From assembly GCA_963740605.1 (NCBI GenBank), contig CAVUFC010000018.1, positions 558,001 through 622,000 of the forward strand: a DNA stretch of 64,000 nucleotides. Direction: 5' to 3'. The notes below the pieces were generated by a model. That model was not told the origin of the DNA, made no database searches, and saw only the letters and a list, made by a program, of their open reading frames with translations. The translations under genes were made by a program, and so were the position numbers. The stretch comes from DASSUW01 sp963740605. Lineage in GTDB: Bacteria > Actinomycetota > Thermoleophilia > Solirubrobacterales > Solirubrobacteraceae. Positions 25,138-33,559 of this stretch are shown piece by piece (the first letter of the stretch is position 1; every line of letters starts with the position of its first letter).

Positions 25138-26805
25138 TCAGTCGTTTGCCCGGCGGTCGATCGTGTCGAAACGCAGTGTGCTCGATCCCTCACCGCGCCC
25201 GGGCCCCTTGCGCCGGCCGATCCACACGTGCAGCCGGCCGTCCGGGCCGCGGGCGGACTCGAACCGGCGCACGACGCGCGCGCCCTCCCGCGGGATGTCC
25301 TCCTCGTTGATGAGCAGCCGTGTCCGCGGTTCGAGCACGCGCCCGCGCGCTCCACGCGTCCCTCCGGCCGTGGCGACGCGGCCACGCTGGAAGGCGATCG
25401 CGCCGCGGTCGCCGATCCGGACCGGCACCAGCGGGACCCAGTTCTCCGGTTTCGCCGTCGACACCACGAACCGCCAGCGATCGCTCGCAGGCGCCGGCGA
25501 CGGCGCGCCCGGGCCGATGCGGGCGCCAAGGTCGACCGGGCGCCCGGTGCTGCTTTCGATGCGCTGCTCGACGGCCCAGGCGAGGTTCGCCGATTCATCG
25601 CGCAGGAACCGCACATCCTCCAACGGTCGCGCCGCGTCGGTCGTCTCGACCGTCGGTGGGATCAGCAGCAGGGGCGCGACGCCACTGCCGGGGCCTGGGT
25701 CGCCGCTGATCTCGAAGAAGCGGAACGCGCGGCGCGGCCCGTCGCGCACGGCGGCGGCGGGGATTGTCGTGGAGCGGCCGAAGTCGTCGACGACCACCAG
25801 CTCGGAGATCTGGGCCAGCGTCCCGGCCGGGAGGCGGATCGGGATGCCGTACCAGTCGCCGCCGTACAACGTGGCGTAGCCGGCCACCGCCAGCCGGGCG
25901 AGGTCCTCGGGCGCGGCGTCGATGCCGCCGAAGTACACGTCGCCGTTCTCGAACTCCCAGAAGCGGGAGGCGGGCATCCCGCGGAAGCGAAGCGGGGCGG
26001 GCAGCAGCTCGGCGTCGTGCGTCTTGAGGTTCGGCTCGTCGGCGGCGAGCGGCGGCCCGGCGGACCACGTGAAGTGGTACCAGTCGAGCCGCCCGCCACC
26101 GTAGCCGTCGGCGCTCAGCTCGATCGGCTTCGTGGCGCTCGCGGCGCCGACCGCGAACCGGTACTCCATCCGGTTCGGCGCCCACGCACCGGTGCCAGTG
26201 GGCTCGCTGAACACACCGAGCGCCTGCGGCAGCCACGCGCGCCCGACCGCGTCGATGCGCGTGCGGATCGCGGCCGGCGCGGCGGCCAACTCGGGCAGCG
26301 TCGACAGGCTCGCGGCGGGGGCGAGGGCGGCCGCGACCGCGACGCCGTCGAGACTGAGCCGCGCAAGTAGCTCGAGCCTGCGCCGACCTTCGGGATCGAG
26401 GCCGTCGTCCGCCGGCAGCCCGACCGGATGCGCGGTGCGGAGGTCCGTGCGCCACTTGATCGGGATCTGCGCCGCGGCCAGCCCGTTCAGCAGCAGCTGG
26501 CCGAGCTCGGCGGCGACGCGAGCGCCGGCTGGGCCGCCGCGCACAGGCTCGCGCTCGACGACGGGCTCGAGCGGAGCGTCGAGCGTGGTCTGGGGGTCGG
26601 TCGGGCGCCCGCCGATCCGCAGCCGGTCGAGTGGGAGGTAGCGGCCGCTGATCGACATGAAGAGCGGGTTGGCGGCGTCCTCGCCGCCGAACTCGCCGGT
26701 CTGCCACTGGCGGGCGAGCAGCCAGTACGGGTCGGCGATCCGCGCCGCGAGCCCCTCGTCGAGCTCGGGATCGATCGTCGCGGCCTCGATCCGCTGCCAG
26801 CTCAT
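25138..26805 (-). CDS. Uncharacterised 555-aa protein of large-protein cluster
   Basis: Last of four coupled leftward genes. The N-terminus (MSWQRIEAATIDPELDEGLA) runs into the distinctive RIADPYWLLARQWQTGEFGG EDAANP segment (residues ~23-47), rich in Trp and Gln, which I recall from uncharacterised proteins that travel with such clusters. Further marks: FWEFENGDVYFGGIDAAPED, LYGGDWYGIPIRLPAGTLAQ and a basic C-terminus (VWIGRRKGPGRGEGSSTLRF). No signal peptide, membrane helix or nucleotide-binding motif. It is mainly predicted beta-rich by eye. The ATG overlaps the upstream stop by 4 bases. Function unknown. Confidence 0.88.
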   Translation of the reverse strand: MSWQRIEAATIDPELDEGLAARIADPYWLLARQWQTGEFGGEDAANPLFMSISGRYLPLDRLRIGGRPTDPQTTLDAPLEPVVEREPVRGGPAGARVAAELGQLLLNGLAAAQIPIKWRTDLRTAHPVGLPADDGLDPEGRRRLELLARLSLDGVAVAAALAPAASLSTLPELAAAPAAIRTRIDAVGRAWLPQALGVFSEPTGTGAWAPNRMEYRFAVGAASATKPIELSADGYGGGRLDWYHFTWSAGPPLAADEPNLKTHDAELLPAPLRFRGMPASRFWEFENGDVYFGGIDAAPEDLARLAVAGYATLYGGDWYGIPIRLPAGTLAQISELVVVDDFGRSTTIPAAAVRDGPRRAFRFFEISGDPGPGSGVAPLLLIPPTVETTDAARPLEDVRFLRDESANLAWAVEQRIESSTGRPVDLGARIGPGAPSPAPASDRWRFVVSTAKPENWVPLVPVRIGDRGAIAFQRGRVATAGGTRGARGRVLEPRTRLLINEEDIPREGARVVRRFESARGPDGRLHVWIGRRKGPGRGEGSSTLRFDTIDRRAND

Positions 26806-29800
26806 GCGAGATCCACCGCGTAGCCCTCGGGCAGGAACAGCCCCGGCAGGTAGTGGCCGAGCGAGACGAGCGTCTCGGTGCCGATCGCGCGGCAGCGCGT
26901 CATCGCCAGCGTGTCGCCGAGGATCTCCAGCACCGAGTTGACGTTGAAACCCGGGTCGGGCAGGACGGTCATCAGCAGCACCGCCTGCGGCGGCCGCGCG
27001 CTCGGGCTGTCGAAGTGCACGGCGACGCCGGTCATGACGTCGCGCCGCGGCACCGGCTCGGTCCACGCGTCGAACAGCAGGCCTCGCAGTGTCGTCGCCT
27101 TGAGCGGAGCCTGCGAGTCGGTGACGGAGACGATGCACGTGCGCGGGCCGGCGGGCTGGGCCACGGCCGCCCACGGCTCGCCGGCCTCGTCCGGCAGCTG
27201 CGCCAGTCCGTACACCGCGCGCTGGGTGCCGGCGGCGAGCTCGAGCAACCCGAGGCCCTCGTGCAGGAGCCCGGTCGCAGCGTGCACACGGCCGACCTGC
27301 AGGAGCCACGCCGGGATCGCGATCGCCGAGCCGGCGCGTGCGGCGCCGGCCGTGAACGCCTGCGCGAGGCCGGCCGCATCCGGCGCGGTGAAGCGCGGCA
27401 GCACCGGGATCGGGATCCGGCTCGCGGCCGCGAGCCGCTCGATGAGGTCGCCGGCGTCCCAGTCCTCGGGCAGGTCGGCCTCGAGGGCGTCCGCGACGGC
27501 TTCGGCGCGGCGCGTGAGTGCCCCCACGGCCGCCGCGCGCGCTGCCGGGTCGTCGGCCTCCAGTGCCGCGATCGTGCCGGCGTCGTCGATCGCCACGAGG
27601 TCCGCGAGCCGGGTGCGCAGCAGGTCGTCGCCCGCCGCGGCCTGGCGCAGCGCGCGGGCGTACTTGACGGCGGCTCCGCGCCGCGCGTCGAGCTCGGTGA
27701 CGTCGGCGGTGCTCGCGACCCCGTCGCGCGCCAGGTCGGGCGCGTCGAGCGGCCGCGCGCGCCCGATCGCCTGCCGCAGCGGGCCGAGCGCGGCGAGCAC
27801 GTCCGGAAGCTCGACTTCGACGCGTTCTACCGATCCGGTTGCCTTGAACCTCCGTGCCCACGCGCCCACCAGGCGTGCGAGCCGGCTGTCCGGGAGCGCG
27901 AGCAGCTCGTACGCGGTGAGGCCGAGCGCATTGAGCGGGAACGTCACGTCGCCGCCGGGGGAGAACCTCACCCGGCAGGCGGCCTTCTCGATCCCGGTGA
28001 CGAGGCGTTCCGCCCACGCGCATACGGCGGGCTCGAGCGTGCCGAGCAGCGACGGGACGGCTGGCGGCTCGTTGCCGAGCAGCGCCGCGACGCGATTCGT
28101 CACCAGGTCGCTTTCGCGCTGCACATTCGCGTACGACAGCTCGGGCACCCCGCTGTCGCCGCTGCCCATCGCGGCGGTGGCGGCGGCCGCCTCGGCCAGG
28201 TCGCCGGTCAGCACCGAGTGGACCGCCTGCGCGGTCAGCGCGTCGGTGACCGCGTCGAGGTCGACGGAGTTCTCGTGCAGCAGTGCCCGCAGTCGCTTCG
28301 CGTCGGCGCCTGCGATTGCCGCGTCGACGGCGGTTCGCACGGGATCGTTCGCCGGCGGGTTGACGACGTCGGCGTACGATTCGGCCAGCGCGAGCCCGTC
28401 GACGATCGCCGACGTTGGCGCGGTGCTGCCCTGCCCGGTCAGTACGGCGGCACGGATCGTGTCGATGTAGGTGTCCAGCAGCGCGTCGTGAAGCCGTCGC
28501 TCGAACCGCCCCCCGAGCAGCTGCTCGAGGCTCTGCCCGTTGCGGACGCCCTCGAGGATCCAGCCCGCGCGCCGCACGCGGTCGGATGAGAGGTCGACCG
28601 CGTAGGCGGCGGCGCCCGCTTCGGTCGAGAACGCGCTCCAGGCGCTGCGCAGCACCGCCGCGGTCGCCGCGTGTGCGAGCGACGGCGCGTGGATGAAGCC
28701 CTGGGTGTCCCGCTCCCCGAGGTCCGGCGCGAGGTCCACGACCCAGCCGTAGCCGCCGACCTGGATACCGCCCGGCCTCTTGAGCCGCTTCTGGGCGAGT
28801 CGTTCGGCGGCGAGACTGGAGTGCCACGCGTCGAGCCGGTGCGAGAGCAGGCCGAGCGTCTCGGCGGTGAGGCGTTCGAGCTCGCCACGAGGGTCGGCGA
28901 GCTCACCGTCGGCGATGTCGGCGATCCGGAGAATCGCCGCCTTGAGATCGGCGACGAAGTCCGCCGGCGGCGCTTCGGCCGAGCGCCGGATCAGTCGGTG
29001 CAGCAGCGGGATCGGGACGGCGGGCGGGATCGTGACGACCGGCCCTGGCTCTGGGTCGGCAAGTTGTCGCAGCATCGTCGCGAGCGCCGCGGGGTCGTCG
29101 TCGACGACCTTCAGCGTCGGCGCCTGCTCGTCGCTGTCCTCGTACAGCACATACCAGAGGCGCGGGTCGTCGGCGTCCGCGAGCGCGGCCCGCCGCGGCA
29201 GGCCCGAGACGGTGAGCCTGAGCTTGGCGCGGTCGGCGTGGCGCTCGAGCGTCGGCGTCAGCACGTCGTCGATCAGGTCCTTCAGCTCAGCGAACGGGCT
29301 GTTCGCCTCGTTGCCGGTCCACTCGTTCTCGTAATCGCCCCGTAGAAGGAGGAGGTTGTCGAGCTGGCCGATCACGCCGCTGTCCCCGCGGATCGCGTCC
29401 TCCCGGTTGACGTAGTAGTTGCGGGCGAGCGTGCGGTAGTTGTCGTCGACACGGTTGAGGGCCGCGTCGAAGTCGTCGAGTTGGCCCTCCCATTCGTCGC
29501 GCAGCGCGTCGAACTCGTCGGTGGCGACGCGCAGGCGCAGCCGCATCGGATGGGGAACGGCTCCGAGCACGGAGGCAACGGTGACCGCCTCGTCGCCGGG
29601 GATCTTGCCGGGCGGGACGCCGCCGGGGACGGGCGACAGCGACGGCGCGTCGGCCACCGAGGCGATCCACGTGTTGAAGAGGTCGCTGACCGTCTTCTCG
29701 AGCCACGCCCGGCTCGTCGTCGGCGTCCAGAACCCGGCCCCGAACGGCATCGACGTCACCGGGAGCAGCCCGTACGGCTGCTCGCCGATCCGCAGCGCCG

Positions 29801-30920
29801 GCAGCGCCGCGCCGCCGCGGACGTAGTCGCAGAACCAGTTGCGCAGCCACGCGCGGTCGGCGGTGCGCAGCACAGACCGGTCGTCATAGGCGAGCGGGCT
29901 CGACAGCAGGTACTCGACGGTCGCGCCCCACAGCACCTGGTTCATCGTGTGCGCGCGCGAGGCCTCGGCGAGACCGGCGGTGGTCGCGCGGTCGAGCGCG
30001 TTCGCCGCGGTCAGGCCGAGCGCGGTCGCGGCGGTGTTTGCCGCGCCCATGCGGTAGAGGAGCGGCGCCGTGGTGAGCGCGGGCCGGCCGCGCGGCAACA
30101 CGGTGGCGAACTCCGACGCGAACAACGGCTCAAGGTCGGGCGCGTCGGTCGAGACCGCCGACGCCGCCGCGTCCATGTTGTTGGTCGGCGAGCCCTGGGG
30201 GACGAACTCGAGCCCCTCGGTGTAGCGGTGCGCGCCCAGGAGCGCGGCGAGCGCGGCCGCGTCGTCGGGCCGGTCACCGACGCCGACGACGATCAGCTCG
30301 CTGAAGCCGACGGTGGCGGTGATGTTGTTGAGCGGGATCTTCAGTCCCATGCCGGCGTCGACCGCGGCCTCGAAGTCGACCATCCACTGCAGCCCCTGGC
30401 GGCGCAGGAACGCGCGGATGCCGTCGCCCTTCTCGAGCGCCGCGAGGTTCGGCGCCATCGGCAGGTCGGCCGTGACCGGTGCGCTCCACCAGCGGTCGAC
30501 CTCCTCGTTGTTGACGTACCCGACGGCGAGCCAGCGCTCCGGCAGCAGGCGAGCGAGCGTCGGCCGCGGGGCCGTGCGGGTCGTGACGGCCTGCTTGCTC
30601 GGCCGCATCGCCGCTGCGACCCACAGCGCGCGGTACGGGTCGACCTGGTCGGCGAGCCAGCTGCGGGCGTCGGCGAGCAGCGCGTCGTCGCCGTGGGCGG
30701 CCGTGACGCGCGACCAGTACTCCTTGCCGATCAGCTGCTCCTGCTCGGTCAGCGTCGGGTCGTGGGCGTCCGCGTGGATCACGTCCGGGTGGATGCGGAG
30801 GTGCAGCTCGGTCGGCGGGCTGTGCGGGTCCGGGCGGTGGAAGCGCGTCACGAGCCGCACCGGGAACAGGGCGAGCGGGAGCCCGTCATCGAGGCGGTCG
30901 AACAGCTCGGGGCCGGTCAT
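26802..30920 (-). CDS. Uncharacterised 1372-aa protein of large-protein cluster
   Basis: Third of four coupled genes and the largest. It starts MTGPELFDRLDDGLPLALFP, followed by VRLVTRFHRPDPHSPPTELH, and contains IRIHPD-like, GLQWMVDFEAAVDAGMGLKI, LPALRIGEQPYGLLPVTSMP (around residue 380) and GGIQVGGYGWVVDLAPDLGE. The second half is mostly helical with many Ala and Leu; the C-terminus ends LVSLGHYLPGLFLPEGYAVD. No signal peptide, membrane segment or known catalytic motif is visible. Both ends overlap neighbours by 4 bases (ATGA). The size and coupling point to a structural or scaffold subunit; this is inference. Confidence 0.9.
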   Translation of the reverse strand: MTGPELFDRLDDGLPLALFPVRLVTRFHRPDPHSPPTELHLRIHPDVIHADAHDPTLTEQEQLIGKEYWSRVTAAHGDDALLADARSWLADQVDPYRALWVAAAMRPSKQAVTTRTAPRPTLARLLPERWLAVGYVNNEEVDRWWSAPVTADLPMAPNLAALEKGDGIRAFLRRQGLQWMVDFEAAVDAGMGLKIPLNNITATVGFSELIVVGVGDRPDDAAALAALLGAHRYTEGLEFVPQGSPTNNMDAAASAVSTDAPDLEPLFASEFATVLPRGRPALTTAPLLYRMGAANTAATALGLTAANALDRATTAGLAEASRAHTMNQVLWGATVEYLLSSPLAYDDRSVLRTADRAWLRNWFCDYVRGGAALPALRIGEQPYGLLPVTSMPFGAGFWTPTTSRAWLEKTVSDLFNTWIASVADAPSLSPVPGGVPPGKIPGDEAVTVASVLGAVPHPMRLRLRVATDEFDALRDEWEGQLDDFDAALNRVDDNYRTLARNYYVNREDAIRGDSGVIGQLDNLLLLRGDYENEWTGNEANSPFAELKDLIDDVLTPTLERHADRAKLRLTVSGLPRRAALADADDPRLWYVLYEDSDEQAPTLKVVDDDPAALATMLRQLADPEPGPVVTIPPAVPIPLLHRLIRRSAEAPPADFVADLKAAILRIADIADGELADPRGELERLTAETLGLLSHRLDAWHSSLAAERLAQKRLKRPGGIQVGGYGWVVDLAPDLGERDTQGFIHAPSLAHAATAAVLRSAWSAFSTEAGAAAYAVDLSSDRVRRAGWILEGVRNGQSLEQLLGGRFERRLHDALLDTYIDTIRAAVLTGQGSTAPTSAIVDGLALAESYADVVNPPANDPVRTAVDAAIAGADAKRLRALLHENSVDLDAVTDALTAQAVHSVLTGDLAEAAAATAAMGSGDSGVPELSYANVQRESDLVTNRVAALLGNEPPAVPSLLGTLEPAVCAWAERLVTGIEKAACRVRFSPGGDVTFPLNALGLTAYELLALPDSRLARLVGAWARRFKATGSVERVEVELPDVLAALGPLRQAIGRARPLDAPDLARDGVASTADVTELDARRGAAVKYARALRQAAAGDDLLRTRLADLVAIDDAGTIAALEADDPAARAAAVGALTRRAEAVADALEADLPEDWDAGDLIERLAAASRIPIPVLPRFTAPDAAGLAQAFTAGAARAGSAIAIPAWLLQVGRVHAATGLLHEGLGLLELAAGTQRAVYGLAQLPDEAGEPWAAVAQPAGPRTCIVSVTDSQAPLKATTLRGLLFDAWTEPVPRRDVMTGVAVHFDSPSARPPQAVLLMTVLPDPGFNVNSVLEILGDTLAMTRCRAIGTETLVSLGHYLPGLFLPEGYAVDLA

Positions 30921-33559
30921 TCGAGCCCGCCGATCAGCTGGGCCGCGGGGATGATGAAGCGGAACGGCTGCTGGAACGTGATCCCGGCCATGTGCGCGCT
31001 GTTACGGCCCCACGTGCGCTGCTCGAGCTCGAAGTCGTCGAGCCACGGCGCGTCGCCGAAGCGGATGTGCGTCAGGCTCGCGTAGGCGGCGCGGCGCGCG
31101 ACGTTCGCCCAGCTGAGGTCGGCCCAGGTGACGCTTGGCGAATGCCCGTAGCTCGCGTCCTCGTCCGGCTCGTCGAGGCCCGCGCGCGGCTGCGTGAACG
31201 GCTCCTCGAGGCACACGTACCAGGCTTCGCGGAGCACGACCTCCGGGTCGACCGGGAAGCCGACGACGACCGTGTTGGTGTCGAGCAGGCTGCGGAACGA
31301 CGGGGCGGTGATGTTGGCGGCGGGGATCGTGCCGTCGTCGAGTACGGGCGGCTCGCCGGCGATCGGGCTGAGCAGCGTGAACGCGACCGACGGGTAGCGG
31401 CGGATCAGATCGCCGCGCACCAGCACGACGGTCGCGGTGCCGGCGCCGCCGACGTGGGACGCGAGCGAAGACCCGCTCTTCCACTGGTGGATGTCGGCGG
31501 TCAGGTCGCGCGCACCGTCGAGGTTGTCCCAGAAGTGGGCGAACGCGGTGGCGCCCAGCGACTGCGGGAACTCGGCCCACAGCGCCTCCTGCGCCCACTG
31601 CTCGTTGGCGCCGACCAGGAACGCCGCGACGAAGTCCTCGTTGGCGGCGAGCAGCCGCACGCGGTTGAGGCCGAAGTCGCCGATGCCGGGCACGGCGAGC
31701 TCACGGTCGAGCGCCAGCAGGCTCGGGAAGAGCGGGTCGGGGAAGTCGGGCCCGACGACCACGCGCGTCGGCAGACCGGCGCCGAGCGTCCCGGCCGCGA
31801 GGCCGCCGATCCGGTCGAGCAGCCCGGCGCGCACAGACGCGAGCGGGTCGAGCGTGGCGCGCACCAGCCCGGCGAGGCCGCGCACGTCATCGCCCGGCCG
31901 TGTCACGACGCGGCTCACGCGCGGCAGCGTCATACCGACGGGCACGCGCCGGCGACGGAGCGCCACGGCCTGCAGCGTGTGGGCGCCGGCCGGCACGAAG
32001 TCGCGGCCGAAGGTCGCGCAGCGCTCGACGTCCTCGGGCCGCTGCGCGGCCGGTGCCGAGGCGTCCACGAACGCCTTCGTCACCCGACTCGCCAGGCGCG
32101 CCGCCGGCTCGTGCGCGGTGAGGCGCGACAGCGTGCCCGACGGCCGCGTGTGCCGTAGGAACGCGGGCGCCATGAGCCCGTCCGGGACCACCGTCGAGTC
32201 GCGGATGCGCCGCGCGACGCTCTTGCCGCGGTCGATGACGAACGGGTGCACGCGCGCCGTGGCGGCGAGCAGCGTGGCGTCGTCGAGCGTGCTGAGGCGG
32301 CGCAGGTGGCTGCGGCCGATCTCGGCGGCGAGCCGGCCGCGGTTGAGCGCATCGTTGACCTCGCGCAGCTGCCCTACCTGATCCCAGGCGGCGGCGAGCA
32401 GCTCGGTCTCGGCGGCGCGCACCACCGCCGCTCCCAGCCCCGCGGCGGCGCGGCCCGCGGGGCGCAGGTTGACGGTGCGCTGCCAGCCGCTCGCCGGGAC
32501 CGTGTAGCGCCGCGCCGCCCAGCTGCCGTACAGCGGTGGCGCGACCACCGGGTCATCGCGCTCGGGGACGTAGGGCGAGGCCGTCGTCGCCGCCGCGCGA
32601 CCGGCGCCGGCGTTGAGCACCGGGGTCAGGCCGCCCTCGAACCAGGTCTTCGCGGTCTTGCCGAGATCGGCGCCCTTTGTCCCCGGGTCCACGAGCGCGC
32701 CCTCGGCCTCGAAGTTGGCCTTGCCCGTGAACGTCGCCAGCAGCGCGCCCGCGTCGACGGTGGCGCCGTGCACGCCTATCCGACCGCCTCCGCTGTCGGG
32801 CTCCAGCCGCCGGCACAGCGCCTCGAAGTCGCCGGCCTCGGGGCTCGTCGAGAACGTCCACGTGTAGTACAGCGGCAGCTCGACCGGCGCGCTGCCGGCG
32901 GCTGTCCACGCGGGCTGCAGGTCGGTGCCACCGGTCGCGAACGCGGGGACGATCGCGGCGCGGTAGCGGTGGCCGGGCTGCAGGCGGCGCGGGCACACCA
33001 ACCGCGCCACCACCGCGCCCGAGCCGGCCTCGACCTCGGTCCCGACCGCGTCGGCGTCGACGGCCGATGCCACGTGCGCCCACGCGTACGAGTCCTCCAG
33101 CGGCGGCAGCTCGGTCGCCGCGAGCTTCGCGTCCACCACCAGCACGGGGCACGGCGCCGTGACCGGGTGGGTGACCTCGACGCCGTCGCGCTCCTCGACG
33201 ACGATCAGCACGATCCACGGCCGCAGCGCGTTCGCGCTGTTCGGGGCCGCCGGCGTCAGCAGCCAAGGCAGCTCGGGCGCGGCGAGCTCCACGTACGGCA
33301 GGTAGTTGGGCTCGAAGTCGGTTGTCCCCGGCGTCGGCTCGCAGCGAACGACCTGGCCCGAGGCGAGGCCCGTCACGTCGCCCGGACCGAGCAGGCTCAA
33401 CGGGCTCTCGGACGACTCCGCGCCGCCGGCGTCGTCGGTCAGCTCGATGAAGGCGGTGAGTTGCGGTCGCAGCGGGAGCGGGCTCGTGAGGTCGTCGCGG
33501 TCGGCGATGCCCTGGCCGATGCCGCGGCGCAGCCAGGGCAGGAACAGGGTCCCGGTCAT
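30917..33559 (-). CDS. Uncharacterised 880-aa protein of large-protein cluster
   Basis: Second of four coupled genes. Its C-terminal third has a set of conserved-looking motifs: VGANEQWAQEALWAEFPQSL (about 650-670), ATVVLVRGDLIRRYPSVAFT (about 705-725), AWYVCLEEPFTQPRAGLDEP (about 775-795) and RNSAHMAGITFQQPFRFIIP (about 850-870). I recall similar motif series in unannotated bacterial proteins that co-occur with DUF6603-like genes. The N-terminal half (LFLPWLRRGIGQGIADRDDL) is beta-rich. No signal peptide or membrane helix. Coupled by ATGA to both neighbours. Function unknown. Confidence 0.9.
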   Translation of the reverse strand: MTGTLFLPWLRRGIGQGIADRDDLTSPLPLRPQLTAFIELTDDAGGAESSESPLSLLGPGDVTGLASGQVVRCEPTPGTTDFEPNYLPYVELAAPELPWLLTPAAPNSANALRPWIVLIVVEERDGVEVTHPVTAPCPVLVVDAKLAATELPPLEDSYAWAHVASAVDADAVGTEVEAGSGAVVARLVCPRRLQPGHRYRAAIVPAFATGGTDLQPAWTAAGSAPVELPLYYTWTFSTSPEAGDFEALCRRLEPDSGGGRIGVHGATVDAGALLATFTGKANFEAEGALVDPGTKGADLGKTAKTWFEGGLTPVLNAGAGRAAATTASPYVPERDDPVVAPPLYGSWAARRYTVPASGWQRTVNLRPAGRAAAGLGAAVVRAAETELLAAAWDQVGQLREVNDALNRGRLAAEIGRSHLRRLSTLDDATLLAATARVHPFVIDRGKSVARRIRDSTVVPDGLMAPAFLRHTRPSGTLSRLTAHEPAARLASRVTKAFVDASAPAAQRPEDVERCATFGRDFVPAGAHTLQAVALRRRRVPVGMTLPRVSRVVTRPGDDVRGLAGLVRATLDPLASVRAGLLDRIGGLAAGTLGAGLPTRVVVGPDFPDPLFPSLLALDRELAVPGIGDFGLNRVRLLAANEDFVAAFLVGANEQWAQEALWAEFPQSLGATAFAHFWDNLDGARDLTADIHQWKSGSSLASHVGGAGTATVVLVRGDLIRRYPSVAFTLLSPIAGEPPVLDDGTIPAANITAPSFRSLLDTNTVVVGFPVDPEVVLREAWYVCLEEPFTQPRAGLDEPDEDASYGHSPSVTWADLSWANVARRAAYASLTHIRFGDAPWLDDFELEQRTWGRNSAHMAGITFQQPFRFIIPAAQLIGGLE

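Noticed and set aside
22977..25310. 777-codon plus-strand frame opposite the acyl-CoA dehydrogenase
   Set aside because: Low-complexity Arg/Asp/Leu composition typical of the shadow strand; the minus frame gives a full acyl-CoA dehydrogenase.
26805..28827. Upstream extension of the 555-aa gene into a 1229-codon frame
   Set aside because: The extra part overlaps the 1372-aa gene and is almost only Arg, Ala and Gly. The ATGA overlap at 26802-26805 gives a natural start.
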